Assembly: GCA_021014325.1 (NCBI GenBank)
Contig: CM037457.1
Location: 10,234,538 to 10,298,537, forward strand
From: Plazaster borealis
Lineage: Eukaryota > Echinodermata > Asteroidea > Forcipulatida > Labidiasteridae
DNA: 64,000 nt
Reading direction: 5' to 3'
Shown here: positions 1 to 13,699 of the stretch, piece by piece
Position numbering within the stretch: position 1 is the first letter of the stretch
Layout of the letters: every line of letters begins with the position of its first letter
The notes under the pieces: model-generated
Told to the model about the DNA's origin: nothing
Seen by the model: only the letters and a program-made list of their open reading frames with translations
The model's database searches: none
Position numbers and translations under genes: made by a program

Positions 1-2
1 AA

Positions 3-3000
3 CCAACGACAAACAGGAGAGACGAGCCAGAGAAGAAGACAACAGGGAGCAAGCGTAAGGAGGAGATGATGCGGGAGGGTGTCGATAGAGACGACTCTTC
101 CTCCATCTCCACTGAGAGCTCCAACACTGAATCTGATCCATCGGACAAAAGTGGAAAACAGGTATGACTTTCTGTTTATAGATTTGTGAAGACAAAAATA
201 AATCTGAAGAAATAAAAGTCAAGGAAACTATAAAAAAGGTTTTCAAATATCTTGGATTATGGTTATCTTCAAAACAATGCTTAAAAAAAAAATGTTAATC
301 CTAGACGTTAGAGATGTATAAATGAAAAAACCCAAAACAACCTTTTCTTGATCGTGGATTTTTCTCCATCTCTTAGACTTTCCACCAAGCTGATGGTGAG
401 CCTGCCTGGGCTCCATCAAAGCCGAAACACAAGACACTCTCGGCGGGAGGTATGGGTTTAGACGACTTCAAGTTTGAAGATGTCAAGAGTCGTACCAAGC
501 CGCGCAAAAATACCAAACATGACCAAGCATTCTATGGAGATGTCTGCAGGCCAAGGTGAGAGGAACAGCCTGAAGTAATAAAATAAAAATGTGGATATAG
601 AATTAGCTGTTGCAAACTGCTTACTAACCAAAAGGACCTATGGCAATATTTCATGCTTAAGCAGCTCTATGAAATTGGGCCCTGATGTTTCAACCTGAGT
701 CTTTCTTGAATGCTGAATGACAACACAACACACATAAACAGGTATACTAGTGTAACAGAAGCAGTCAAGTAGAAAGAAATTAAAAGAGAGAGAGAGAGGC
801 AGAAAGCACACTAGGTAACCACAGAGATACTGTTTGTCTGAGTAGGGAGAAACTGTGGATAAGGCGCCTCCAGACCATTCAACCCCATGGTCTGAACATC
901 CAAGAAGGAAATGACTAACAACTTTTTGTCTTGCCTTCTCCTTTTTAAACTCCCTTTTTAGTCTGTCTTATTCGCTCTTTAAATATTTGTTCTCCCTCTT
1001 CCAAACTTTGATTTTGTCCTTTTTGTTTCCAACCTCTTGTGGTTAAACCAACCTCTTCCCTCTACCCTCCCCCTTGTCTTCTTCTTCATAGTTCGCCCCT
1101 TGCTTTTTCTGTGTGCTTTCTGCCTCTTTCTCTTTTCATTTCTTTTCACTTGTTTATTTTTGTTGTGTTGCCATTCAGCCTTCAAGAAAGACTCTGCTGG
1201 GGTCCAAATGTCAGGCTGTAACTACATTTTGTAAATAAAAATGTAACAACTCTTTTAATGCATACACTGCTAAAAAGTGTCTGCATTCAAGTAGTAATAA
1301 TAATAATAATAATATGACGTTCTTATAGAGCGCATTTCAGTTCTGGGAGAACTCTCAATGCGCTTTACATACATTATTACCCCTGGTCACTGGGCCTTAA
1401 ATCATTCCTTAAACCATCTCAGCTCCCTGGGGAGTATACAGCCTGTGCAACATTAATGCGCTACTCGGCTAAATCAATCACAAGAACCATCTCTGCCCTC
1501 ACAGGTACCCATTTACCCCTGGGTGGAGAGAAGCTTATGGTTAAGTGTCTTGCTCAAGGACACAAGTGTCACGATCGGGATCCGAACCCACACCCCGCTG
1601 ATCAAACACCAGAGCTTGAATCCGGCGCTCTTAACCGCTCGGCCACGACACCCCACAACTGAACACTGACAATCATCATGAATATTAATATATCTGTTAA
1701 CAATTTTGTGTCCGGCTATAATTAACCTTAAAGTTTGTAAAGTATTTGTCTGTTAAAGAGCTCGTAATTTGGTTTATTCCTTGGACCACAGTACTCTGGA
1801 GTTGCCATACGTGCCCCACAGTGAAGCCGGCCGACGCGTCAAGCAGAACTCCAAGGAACCGACATCTCCTCATTCAATCGCCGCTAAGGTCGCTGCTAAA
1901 GCAACCAAGAAGGCTCTCAAGACCACCAAACTAGACCATGGTATGTGAAGCTAATCCAGTGACGCTCTGACAACATCTTGCTCACCACGATGCTTTCCTT
2001 GTAATATCTGCATTAACAAAGATGATATTAAAATTTTTGTAACAAATTTCTGAACAACTTTCTCCATGAGTAAGAAACAATTTGCCTTTTGTTTATAGAG
2101 TTTTGCTGAATTGATTATGTAATATTTTAATGTATGAGGAACACTACATGATACATGTTCCCATGATTGACTAACAGTGAGATGAAAGCTTTCCTAGATA
2201 ATGAACTTAAACATGGTATATTACAACCTAAACTAAGATACTTATCATGCATTTAGTGGGTCTTCTTTTCTCACGTTATAATTGAAATTATTATTAGAAA
2301 GTTTTGTTTTTTCTTCTTTATTGAAGTTGTTACAAAACCTACTGATGGTGCAAGTGAGACTGCCAGCACCCCAAGCAGTGACGTAGACAAGGATTCTCCT
2401 CCTCCTCTGTGGGAGCAGGCCAAACCCATGCCCAGCAGCCAGGGACGTCAGCTCCCTGTACAGGCCAAACACCCAGAGCAACCTTCAGGTAGCCGTAGAG
2501 GATCCAAGAGCTCCAGCAAGTCTAGTCAGTTCCCAGAGTCTGCTGCAGCTGGTGCTGCTGGCGGCAGGCCTAGCAGCTACAGCAAGGCTGTGGCTGGAGC
2601 AGCTAACAACAACAGTTTGGAAGTGACTCCTCCCCAGGAAGGAAAGAAGAAAGCCAAGCTGGTCAAGACCAAGTCCATGCCAGAGAAGACTTCTGCTTTT
2701 ACTGCTGTTGGTGATAGCACTGGTCATCCAGGTAACAGCTTTGATAATAGCAAAATAGAAAGTCTTGTGTGATATTTGTAGAGTTCATCTTTGGCTTCTT
2801 GCGTGCACTAGAATGTCTAGGAGGAGTTCGTAAATAAGTAACGTGGATCATTTTTAAATTCATGGCAATAGAATGAGTCGCTCAATTACAAGTTGAGCAC
2901 TTGACCCTCAATTTTAACCTTTTTAATTTGATTTGATTTTGGTTGATATGTACTGCACTCATGATTAATTGTATTGGAAATGAAACGGCAACAGTGATAT

Positions 3001-6000
3001 GCCTATTCTTTTTGTTTATCCAGAGGTAATGTCAGATTTCATGCGCATGTTCACAGATTTCTGTTTTGTTTATGGTAGGAGCTATCGGCAGCAAGGGAAT
3101 GTCCCAGAAGACCAAGACCTGGCCTTGGCCAGGCCAGACCAACCAGCCAGAGACTCTAGACAGTACCTCTGATACTAGCAGCACTACATCTACTGGACCT
3201 AGCAGGTGTGTACCAATACCAATTGTATATCAGTGAAATAAGCAGACTCTTCAAGCTGACTCATTTAACTCTAGTTTATGTGTGAGAAGAATATATTGTG
3301 ATGAAAGTTCAGTGTCATGCTTCAACCATTTACTAATATAATGATACTTAAATGCATAAAAGGTGCCAAGCTATTTTTCATGTGGCTGTTGCCTTCCCCA
3401 TAGCTGTCAACTCTCCCTGATTCTGCAACAAGTTCCCTGAAAATAAAAAAATCTTCCTGATTATGGAAACTTTGTCCCTAATACGTAGAATGTAATTCTA
3501 AATGTTGCCCGTCCAAGGTGTAGGGAACAGCATCACTTTCGGGGGTTCATTTAAAATGTGGGGAAACGCAAAGACACCCGTGAGTTTGGATTACTTGTTG
3601 GGACAATGTTCTCTTCCAGTCATCGGATAAAGAATGGCTTGAAGGAGGGGCATTGAGTGCCAACTCACCAGTTTTCTATCTCCAGGATGTTGCATAACTC
3701 AACTGCTGTTTCATGTTGGAGAACACTAGCTTGTATACAATATAACTTGCATGAAACAGTAGTCAACAATGTAAAACTAAAACATAATGGAACAAAAAAC
3801 TAAAGGGGGTGATAGTGAACACATGACCTCTACATAAATATGTCCCTGATTGTCGTACAAAATCTTCCTGATTGCAAGAGGCAAATGTAGGCAGCTCTGC
3901 TTTCCCTGAAGGAAGCTAATCACAAAGCAACCTGGAATCTATTGTTCACTCTCCATCACCCATTCCTTTTCTTTTGTTTTAGTCCTGGTGTGTTTGTCCT
4001 GCCAGCAACCCAGCCCAAGATGAGAAAGCCAATGTCAGCTGACAGCTTCAATGGAGGATCCTCTAAGTTTCCATTTGCCAATCAAGGTAAGTCCCATTAA
4101 AGCATCATTCATAAATACCTTGGACTTCATACATTCTGATTGGTCAAGAGGAGATGACATGGCCATGTTTAAACGTGCGATATAAACACAGTATGAAGTG
4201 ATTAAACATGACCTGACCTTATTGAGTCAAAAGAGGGCGCTACCAGATGATTGTGTGAAACCCGCAAGTTTAACGACCCAATTTAAGTTGGTAGATAGCA
4301 TATTTGGCTCGCGCAAGTTCGAAACGCGTGCGATAGTTTTACACTTTGAGAAGAGTTTCAAGAGTTTAAAACTTGCACGAGGAGCTACTTAGCACTCAAC
4401 ATGGCTAGAAATTCAATGCGAAGTCGATGCGAGCTTAGTATTTTTGAAAGTTTCTTTGATGTTTTTAACTGAAAGGTTGTTATGATTGGGAATAGAGTGG
4501 TGACAGTCTTAAAACAGCCGCTTAAAACCTTGCAGGGTCGTGGTGGTGCGATAAGGTACCTTGCGTTCGGCTTTGCCATGTATTGCACGGCCAAGACCCT
4601 GCCTGTTATAAATGGCCATCTAAGACCTCGTCGCCACTCTTTTACTCCCATATTAAAACATGACTGGAATTGTTTTTTTCTGTTAACTGGAGTTTCAAAA
4701 AGAACACACAAATGAATTTACTTCACACAAACAATTCTACATTAAAAAAACCAGTTTCTGCTCTAGGTTATTGTATTAATTCTTATGGGCTCTATCCACT
4801 CCATTCATTAATTCATCACTTAATTTAACACCTCTTTAAATTATTTGTACATTGTAGCACTTTTTATACAGTTTAGAGTAAACAAAGTTACTTCACTAAA
4901 TATTTTAACATTTTTGTATTCTTCTTAAAATTGTTGTACTGCTTGCTCTTGTAGATCCTACCATTGTGCAATTTGTTTAATGTTTGCTGGCGAATAAAAT
5001 GAAATTGAAATGAATCTTAAAAAGAAATTCAAGCATTGTTCCAAGGTATTTGTTGTGACTTGTCTTTAATGAGAAATTGATATATCTTTTTTGTTTTAGG
5101 GACTGCTTTTCCTCCCAACATGTGGGAGAACACAAGGGAGCAGCGTTTTGACATACCACCTACTCCTATGACAGGGTTTAACCCCAGGGAAGTACAACCA
5201 CCCAGGACCCAGTCACTCAAAGGTAGATATGCCTTAATACTTTTCTTATCCCATTCTTCACTCTCTACTTCTCATTATTTTCTTCCCTTTGCATCCTTAC
5301 ACGTTTGACCAAATGCCAAGTGTTCAAAAATATATTACGTTGTTTTATGTGTCAGGATCTCTGCAGCCTTTAGTGTAATGTTTTACAACTACTTTGGAGA
5401 GGTCTATCGTGTGTGCTTTTATGACCAATACTGCATTGCTGTTATTTTGTTTTGTTGTTGTTTTAGGAAGCAACTATTACTAGTAAACATGTGGGTACAA
5501 CCATTTATAAATGAAAACAGACATGATACTCTGCCTACTTTAATGTGATTTCTGACAGCCCTCAGAAAAATCAGTAAAATTGCTATTAAATAGCCTGAAA
5601 AGTCTATTAAAGCTTATACCACATGTACAAGTAGGTTCACCCTTCTACTCAATAAAATGTTCCTACTTTTTTCCAAGGGCCAAATAATGATGCGTGTGAA
5701 AAGAGTTGTTGTACTTTTATATTTTTGTTAAATTTGTCTTAATTATTTAGTATTAGTATTTCAGTAGGGATTTTAAATGTTATTATATGTATGTTTTGTT
5801 GCATGTTTCATTTTGCGCTCATCTCAAGTATCCACTTGGGTCGATGGAGTAGTAATAAGAATTCATTTTGCCCCCATTTTGTTTTGACATACAAGTAATT
5901 GTTTTGTTTCTGTACCAGGTACGATTGGTGACTGGCTTGGACTAGGGGTTAGCATGCCTAGCAGTACGGCCAATAGTCTGTGGCAACCAGGACCTAGCTA

Positions 6001-9000
6001 CACTGACGCTGGCTGGTCAACTGAGACAGGGTCTCCACGAGCACCCTCTCAAGTGGTACGCAAGACAACCCCCTCCATAAAACTCTACATTCCTTATCAT
6101 CGCCTCGAAAAAAATTGTGGAAACTTCTTTTGGATTGATTTTGCTTATTAGCCAGTGGTACTATTTTTTTTTTGAGCCAATGCATTTCTTAATAATATTT
6201 CCAAGCTCTTAAAGTTGCATGGGCAAATTCTTGCCAAAAGAAGTTTTATTTTTTATATAGAATTGTTTCTTTGATTGAAATTTGAGAGATGATGCTGTTT
6301 CAGAATGAAAAACCCCATACCAAATGCACAAATTACGGTTAATATGGCTGATGGACGTGAGATCATGTTTGGATCCCAACAATTATTTATTTCTAGTTTT
6401 TCATTCACTACCACTTATAATTGGCATGTTTTTTTCATGCAATACCTTAATTGAAAGCTTATAACTTTCTTAAATCTCTAAAAATAGCTATTTAAAATTT
6501 AAGTCAAAATCAGCCAAAAATCAGACCTAGCATCTTTAAAATGTACAATATTTTGCGCAAGAGCAGCCAAGAATTGTAAAAACTTTAGCTAGGTATTCTC
6601 AAGAGAACACTCCTTGATAGAAGATGCATTTCTTTGACTTTGACATACAGACCAACTTCTACTCAGCAAGCAGCAATCCATGGAGCTTTGAAGATGCGCC
6701 GGCTTCACCACCAAGCAACACCAGCTGGAACAGCAGCAGTGAGCTGTTTCCCTCGTCTATCTGGAGCAATCCAAGTAGCTCTAACAACAGCTCCCTGCTG
6801 GATGGAACACCCAACATAAGCACCCAGGAGTCACAGGTAAGTAAATATAGACTGCAAGTCTCGCGAGTATTCCTACTTTTGTACCTACCTGTTTCTTCAA
6901 ATACTTTAGTTTAACAAAGTTTATGGCTCTAAAAATGATATCATATTGTTGGGAAAGTAAAAGTTGGCCATGAAATATATGAAAGTAAAATAAATCTAAT
7001 AAATCAACAAAGAAAACTTGAGAATAAGACTTGACCTCTGTTTCCGGCTACTAAACAATTAAGAATTTTGCCCAAGTGACGTTCATGTTATCATTAAACT
7101 TGAGTAATGGTTGCACAAATTCGGTCGTGATTGGCAAATGGGGTTTCCCAAAGACAAGCATCCTTGTCCCAAGTTTTAGTTTTGTTTCGATGTTAATTTT
7201 AACAAAAAATTTGTATTATTTAAAAATTGAAATTGTAGTAATGAGAAACATATTGCTATGGGTATTTTTATATTCAAGAATTTTGTATCAATAGAATTTT
7301 AAAAGAAGATTACATATCACAGATAAGTATAGTCTTCGTTCAAGTTATTTTCTCATTTTGGATACGCGCAAGACTTGCACAGTCTGATGTTGCTGATGAA
7401 GAAGCTTGAAAAAATGCTGTTTACAAAAGATTGAAAAATAATCTCCTGAACAAAATTATGTCTTTGATGTCTGAAGCATTGGTTAATTTTTTCAATTGTT
7501 ATTTGTTTTACAAATCCCCTTTTGCTCCATCTTGTCTTCATTTGTTCATTCACAAAATAGTGATGAATTGATCATGGGTTTGTTTGTCTCCAGTTTGGCT
7601 AAAAATAAAATAGTTCCTTTATTTCCTTTTTTGTTCTTCTGGTTATTTGGATTCAGCGAATGACAGCCTTATAATTAAAATCAAGTGGCATCCAGACCTG
7701 CTTATTATTTGTTCTGGGATTTGATTATTTTGTTGTGCCTTTTTTTGAAATCCCACTACCGGTACTGTTCTTTTATATTATTGCGGTTTTTGGGTTTTTT
7801 TTATTGGGGGGGGGGGGGGGCAAGCGGAGGCAAAGGCATAATTTAGGGGGCTATTTAATGTATCAAACCATGCATTTGTGCATTTTTATATCTCATTTGG
7901 TGGGGTTGGGGGCCAAGAGGGGGGGTGGGGGCAAGGGTTCTGAGGGTTCACACCACTGGGAACCTATGTTATCTTGGAGAAGCCATTTTTCCTGAAAGTG
8001 GTTGACTTTTAAAAAAAACTTGCAACTCGGTGCCGCCTTGGCACTCTTAAAATTAATGGCAATAAAAACCTACTTAGTTAGTACAGTACAGCAGCTTTAT
8101 CACCCAAAATTTGAATCTGAGAAATGTTACTGTCAGATACGTTTCTCAGATTGTGTATTCCGATTACGGATTATTCTTCATGCATGGACATAACCGCTCC
8201 AAATTTTCGGCGATATCTCAAAAACGTGACCATCTTTTGAAATGAAATTTGCACAGGTTAGTTTTATTGTATATCTACATTTATATATAGGATTAAGAGA
8301 ACTGAACAATTCCAAAAACCAAAGGTATACTTTCCCTTTAAGGACCCTGAAATGGGTGACATATATTTGAAAAACATTCACTGGCCGTAAATACCCTTAA
8401 TACAGCCTTGCTGCTTTATCTGCATGCAAGCCGCAAACAAAAAACATAAACGAACAGCACAACAACCAAAAATTTGTTAACCTTTACCCCCATGGTACAC
8501 TGCGAAATTGTAGAGGGTGCACTTTATTGTGAATCGCTCCTATTAGGCAGTTTAGTAGAAACTCACTTGAATGACTTTTTGTGCCCAGTTTCAAAGCGTA
8601 GACACAGGCAGTGTGTGTATTACATAGTATTTTGGTACTTACCCTTACCAAGTTACTGTGTATTGCAAATTTTGGGTGGTCGAAAAAACTGACTGGGTAA
8701 ATTTCAAATAATTTGGGGTTGAACAAAGACAAATTGACTAGAGCAGGACTTGAACCTGCGACCTCTAGATTAACGTGCTGGCGCTCTACCAACTGAGCTA
8801 TCTATCCCTAATCTCCCTTTTTTGTCAATATCTTTGTTCGGGGGTGCCAGTCAGAAGCCATACAACCTGTAACTGCTGTATAGCCAGGGATCACACCCAA
8901 GTATACAATACAGTCTTTTAAACAGGGAAAAGTTTAATAAGAATAAAAAATGTAATCATTGTTTTGATTGTCTGGCAGTATTCGCCGTTCAACAGCTTCC

Positions 9001-11859
9001 GGAGCCTGTGGGGTAATACTCTCTCTGGGCTTGGTAATGCTGGGTCGTCATGGAGTTCAGGTAACAATGATCATAAACATTAGACTTCTATTAGCCATCA
9101 CCATAGAAACTGTATTATGTAACGACTCTATAGACTATTCAGGTTGATCACTGTCAACAAAACATGAGCTCAAATCGTACTTGAAAATATATACCAAACA
9201 AATTATTCAATCCAAAAGCCTTTGTTGGGAATGTACTATTTACCAAACAAAAGTACATTTTAAAATGTTTTCTTACCATTTCTGTAAAGGTTATTTTGTG
9301 GCAGGAAATTGTATTTGTTTCTTTGTTAATCGTGTTCCTGTTATCGACAGGTATGAACAGGTATGAACAGGAAAAGTAAATGTTTGTTGACAGTGAAAAC
9401 AAAATGCCATAGCGTGATAAACAAATGTAGGGAAACGAAGTCTATAAATAACGTTGTAAGAGTGTGTCCATCCTTGATGATAAACAAGTTTTGTTTTGGT
9501 TTTTTTTTTCTTTGGGGTGGGGGGGGGGGTTTAGAAAGTATTGTAATGTACAACCTTCAAAAGTTCATCCACAAGACATGCTACCATTTTCAAACAATCA
9601 CTAATTGGTTGTTGAAATTTGACAAGTTGTGCGCTTGACTATTTATGTCATTCCAGCATTAAAAACAAGTATCTAACTAATTCAGAGCATTGCTTTCTTG
9701 GGATGGAAAAACAAATTCTGTCCCATGTTTTGAAATTCTACATCTTTTCAATCGAAGAATTGTAAAGAATTATAACTAACAGGAACCTGAAGCAAGCTGA
9801 ATTCCTTTGGGAACTATTTTGGATTGTTTTTGCTCAATACGCAGTATAAGCCAGTTGTTTTTAACAAGACACTTTTTGTTGACATGAGCCACTGTGACTG
9901 GTTGAACCCAAAGGAATTGGTAGCGTTGTGTTAATCTGCCATCAAAGGTGGACTAGAAAGATAGGAGTTTGCACTATCAAGTCAGGGTGGTTTTTTTTTT
10001 CCTGTATCCTTGATATCAGATGATAGGATATTTTCCCAAAGGGAGCCATAACCTACATACAACAAATTCAATCCTCGGTTTGGATTTTGTTTTTCTAGAT
10101 TTCGTTGAAGTGTTACATTCAAAATGTCACATGTACATGTAGGTCATGTCAATCAAACCAATTGATTTGAGATGTCCTGCGTAAAAACAAATTGTTTCAC
10201 TTCTCCATTTAAACACTTTCTCACTTTTAGAAAAATTATGTTAACTTCATGTTAAACTTGGAGCAAAGTTTCACTCACAGAGAGTAGGTCTTGAAAAAAT
10301 TTGATATATTTTATTCAAAAACAGGTCTAGAAATTCAGCAACAAAGTTTATTATTGTACATGTGTATCAGCTAACAAAAATATAGAATAGTTTAATTTAT
10401 ATTGTCAAATAAGTTATATTTTTGTACTTTTTCTTACTTTTGATGAATATGAAAATTACATTTATAATGTTTTGTGTGTTTAACCCATTTTGTTTGCAAT
10501 ATTTGCAGTGTTGTTACCTTAATTTTATTAGACCAACTATATTTATTTCTTATCTAACATACACACACACAATCTATTGTAATTGTTTCTGATTGTTAGC
10601 TGACACATGTACTAAACGTAACAACCTAAAACACATTAATCTCTTGTTATCTCCAAGTGCAAAATAACATAATTGCAGAACATTTGAATAATAAGTTAGT
10701 TATTTGATTGTAAATATAGGCTTAAATTAGACCAGTTGTTTTGTTTGTATAAATAGTTCACAATTTGTCACGCTATTGGCAATGTTTCCTGTTGTTTTCA
10801 ACCTGAACTGAACCAGGAAAAAAAATATTACCTGATCAACAAATCTAGATACCAATAAATAAAGCAATGCATACTATCTGTTTCCCAAGGAAACTAGACA
10901 TTTATTCCATGAAGATGATTCAACATTTTTTTTACAAATTTAATATGTTTTTTTAAAGGTTTTAATCTCCCCAAGAAGTATTTAAATGTCAGTTTTTTAT
11001 GGAAAGTTTATAAATCAATTTCCATTGTACTTTTCCATTATTCAAAATCAGGGGGGGGGGGGGACAAAATCAAAATCAAAATTTGTATAAGTGAAACCTT
11101 ACACATTTAGCAAACAATTTTGATTTGTTAATTCGCTGTACAGCTTAGTGCTATGTTTTTAATGATTTAGATTTTCCCAAAGGAGTGCAATTTCTTACTG
11201 CTTTGTTGATTACTTTTGGATTATTGGTTGACATTGTTGATGATCAGATAGTATTCTTTGTGGTTGAGGGGTTTTAGAATGTAGAAGCTAGGTGATGGCT
11301 AATAGGATGTTACACTGTGAATCATATTAGTAGCAGGTTTGTTTGCATTTGAGGATGGATCAAACTGACCAAAGGCCTTAAACAGTATTCGATAGACAAG
11401 TTTCATTCAAACAACCAGAGGAAAAAACAAACTAAACAGAAACTTGTTTGAATTGCAGAGACACAAAGAGAAAGTGAAACAAACAGGTAAATTGACCTTG
11501 TTTCACTTCTTTTTTCCCTCAATCAATGTTCACACAAAAGAACCATTTCTAAAGCAGATTAAACATTTTTTGTATAAGTCACTCATACTAAATATACCAA
11601 CACTTTATTTGCATTCATGCTACAAAATTGTACTGCTACTAATATGATTTACTTTATTAATTAGGGAAATACATTGTAGGTTTGAAGTGGACTGGTGATT
11701 TATAGCAAATGATTGTTCATTTCTGAGGGTTGCTGGTTTCATTTTAACAGGTCCTTGATTTTGTTTTGGACTGGAAATGTTCTTTTTGTAGAGTTCAGTG
11801 GCATCACTGGAATCTGTCAACAGGATGTTTGTGGTCTTGGACAAGATGGTGATTTGTGA
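3..11859 (+). CDS. Partial gene (3' part): Ser/Asn/Pro/Trp-rich protein, tentatively TMEM131-like C-terminal tail
   Basis: Eleven exons join without a frame break: 3-161, 377-555, 1792-1940, 2327-2731, 3079-3205, 3983-4086, 5100-5222, 5919-6055, 6651-6836, 8979-9060 and 11792-11859 (stop TGA 11857-11859), about 572 residues. The reading frame is open to the window edge, so the 5' part is missing. All junctions are GT/AG and phases match (0,2,1,1,2,1,1,0,0,1). The product is low complexity: an acidic/Ser stretch (DDSSSISTESSNTESD), Lys-rich patches (AAKVAAKATKKALK), then a Trp-containing Ser/Asn/Pro tail with repeated W motifs (IGDWLGLG, SSIWSNPSS, FRSLWGNTLSGLG). No catalytic domain or membrane segment is visible here. 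The spaced Trp/Ser tail reminds me of TMEM131 C-termini, which bind TRAPPC8 in collagen secretion, but that is weak inference. The last exon is the least certain; it is supported by a pyrimidine-rich acceptor and correct phase. Confidence 0.7.
657..690. repeat. Solo end of the GGGCCCAATTTCAT inverted-repeat family
   Basis: The string AGCAGCTCTATGAAATTGGG followed by CCCTG matches the terminal repeat of full elements at 17755-18292, 23579-23752, 27551-27795 and 39685-39821. No partner end is nearby, so this is a fragment inside the intron between exons 377-555 and 1792-1940. Confidence 0.5.
1287..1654 (-). repeat. tRNA-derived SINE, family 1a
   Basis: On the minus strand the element starts with a tRNA-Leu-like head (A-box-like TGGCCGAGCGGTTAAGA, B-box-like GGGTTCGGATCCC) ending in GTGACAC. 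A body follows and then an (ATT)n tail at 1290-1315. Related copies lie at 47448-47770 (same body), and 22418-22829 and 53585-53988 (different body, same head). It lies in an intron of the first gene. Confidence 0.75.
6849..7387. mobile_element. Non-autonomous DNA element with GCAAGTCTCGCG termini, copy 1
   Basis: The left end reads GACTGCAAGTCTCGCGAGTA and the right end is its inverted counterpart (GCGCAAGACTTGCACAGTC). The interior has no open frame. Related copies at 25838-26460 and 29187-29700 share termini and much of the interior, including the tract around TTTCCGG and the motif GATTGGCAAA. It is intronic in the first gene. Confidence 0.65.
8003..8347. mobile_element. Truncated copy of inverted-repeat element B (CTTTGGTAATT termini)
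   Basis: The interior (CATAACCGCTCCAAATTTTC, then TTTTGAAATGAAATTTGCAC) and right end (AAAGGTATACTTTCCCTTTAA) match the full copies at 15430-16626 and 36954-37321. The left end is degraded. Confidence 0.6.
8655..8822 (-). repeat. tRNA-derived SINE, family 2
   Basis: On the minus strand there is a tRNA-like head with A box TAGCTCAGTTGGTAGAGCG and B box GGTTCAAGTCC, followed by a body that starts near TAGTCAATTTGTCT and includes GTTCAACCC. A partial relative with the same B box and body lies at 47838-47890. The acceptor stem does not pair, so it is not called a tRNA gene. Confidence 0.65.
9061..11791 (+). other. Long intron of the first gene
   Basis: This 2.7-kb AT-rich stretch has no supported gene. 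It contains short homopolymers (T/G near 9500, G at 11051-11063) and nothing else I can assign. It is called an intron because the exon ending at 9060 has a donor in phase with the proposed final exon at 11792. Confidence 0.45.
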
Positions 11860-13691
11860 GGACGAGGCTTTCATTGTTGGGAAACAAAAGTCATTTGCAC
11901 TAGTGACTAGATCTAATGAGAGTATTAGTGCACCAAGAATGCCAAACCAAGAATAGGATTTTCAGAAAACCACTGCATTAGACAGGAATCTGACTATGAT
12001 ACCAGAGGATGAGTGTCACTGGTATGTTTCATAGAGTCTCTATGTATGTTTGTACCAGAAAAAAACTGGAGGCGTGTGAAATCATGGTGAAATGTACGAA
12101 GACAGAAAGAATGTATAATTTCATCAAATTGTTCCGCACCTCTTGTGATATTATGGTCTAAAACACCTCTTGGTTTGGCTTGGTGTTTTATCGTGAACTT
12201 ATTTTGACAAAACTACCGATTGCGACTGAGGCTTTGTCTGGCTATGGCTTGATGGTTATGCTCATGCATCAATGTTGCCACTGCAGCTTGAGCCCTAGCC
12301 ATTGATGCCATTTATGGACATAGCCCAAGAAATCCTGATTCATAACAAAGGAAGAGATCACGTCTGTCACTGTCTGTTTTTTTCCCTTTGAGGATATTCT
12401 ATACACAGACAGAATGTTGACTTTGTGTAATTTGAGACTAAGTCAACACAGTATTGGGAATACAATAACCTTTCTCTGAAGGTTTCCAGTACAGTGTGTA
12501 TACTACCAAGTGACCTCTTCCTATTGATCCATTTCACTTGACATCACCCTCACAATAATCTTGGTTGCACCATTTTTGGAGTCAGTGTCCCTGTGTGTTG
12601 TTAAAAATTTGTGCGCATTTTAGGTGATGGCGTTTACGCGCTACCATAACTTTTATGGTAATTTGACTCCAAAATTGGCGTGCATGGCAGACATGTACAG
12701 TAGCCGTGGGTGACATTGGTGCAAAGGGTCAATACCTTATATTGACTTCACTGATTTAAAAGCATGATCATTAATTCCATTCCAGTGTGATAGACCATTT
12801 CCAGTAGCACCTGGTAAAAATCATAGCCTTATATGCATACTGCACATAACTGTGATTTAGTGACTCTGATAAAAAGGAATGGTCGACAGAAAAGGTATTT
12901 CTCACTAAACAGAAGACTTGCCGTAGTCCTTGGGTGGAATATTGGATTCGTTGATCTGCTTTTTAAAAAGTGTATTTAAAACATGCTGATAAAGTATTTG
13001 CAGCATCATTTCTTGCCAACAAAGTTCTTGTATTACAACAAATGGAATAAGTGTCCTCTGTAAAGAGGCGTAACGGATTCTACTTACTGAAGCAGAAAGA
13101 ACAGAGTGATGGAAAAAAGTGGTATTATATTATGCAGGGTGTTGGACCTGCTTTTGAAAAAAAATTACGCTTGCTGTTTTATTGAATTTTTATTACAAAC
13201 AAAAGTGTGTTTCACTTTTTAATAGAAAAAAAAGCTCTGGTGACTGGGAAGCATTCTGAGCTTGTTTAGAGCTAATTAGTAGCACGTATTGTTATGAAAT
13301 GATCAAACTGCTGGAACTGCTGGTTCTTTAGGAGGGGAGGTTTGATAAGATGTGAGCCCCCCTTTTGCTTTGACCAGATGTGAGGCATGCTTTGTATCTT
13401 GTGTTTAGGTTGCTTAATGAGGACCCTCTGGATGTCTGTTACTAATTGTGATTAAAACAGTCTAACGGTTACTCTATCCGAGTTAATGTTTTGTGTTTCT
13501 GAAAAGAAGAGGCCATACAAGGAATTGCTACAGCGTTGTTAAACATTTATACACACACCGATTTAGTTATAAAGTAACATCTTTGATGTTATTCCCCAAT
13601 GGGGGTGTGTTGCCATTTTGACTTTACAAACAAGTTACGTGGCAAATTTGATACAGACGGAAAACAATAAAGATTTTGGAAAAGAAATAAA
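11860..13691 (+). other. Putative 3' UTR with two poly(A) signals
   Basis: Sequence after the stop at 11857-11859 has no coding potential I can see. AATAAA hexamers lie at 13666-13671 and 13686-13691. If the last exon is right, the 3' UTR would be about 1.8 kb. This is inference from position only. Confidence 0.4.
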
Positions 13692-13699
13692 ACTCCCCT

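Noticed and set aside
8744..8816. tRNA gene on the minus strand (good A and B boxes)
   Set aside because: The acceptor stem pairs poorly, the anticodon stem is weak, and the same B box plus downstream body recurs at 47838-47890, so it is a SINE head.
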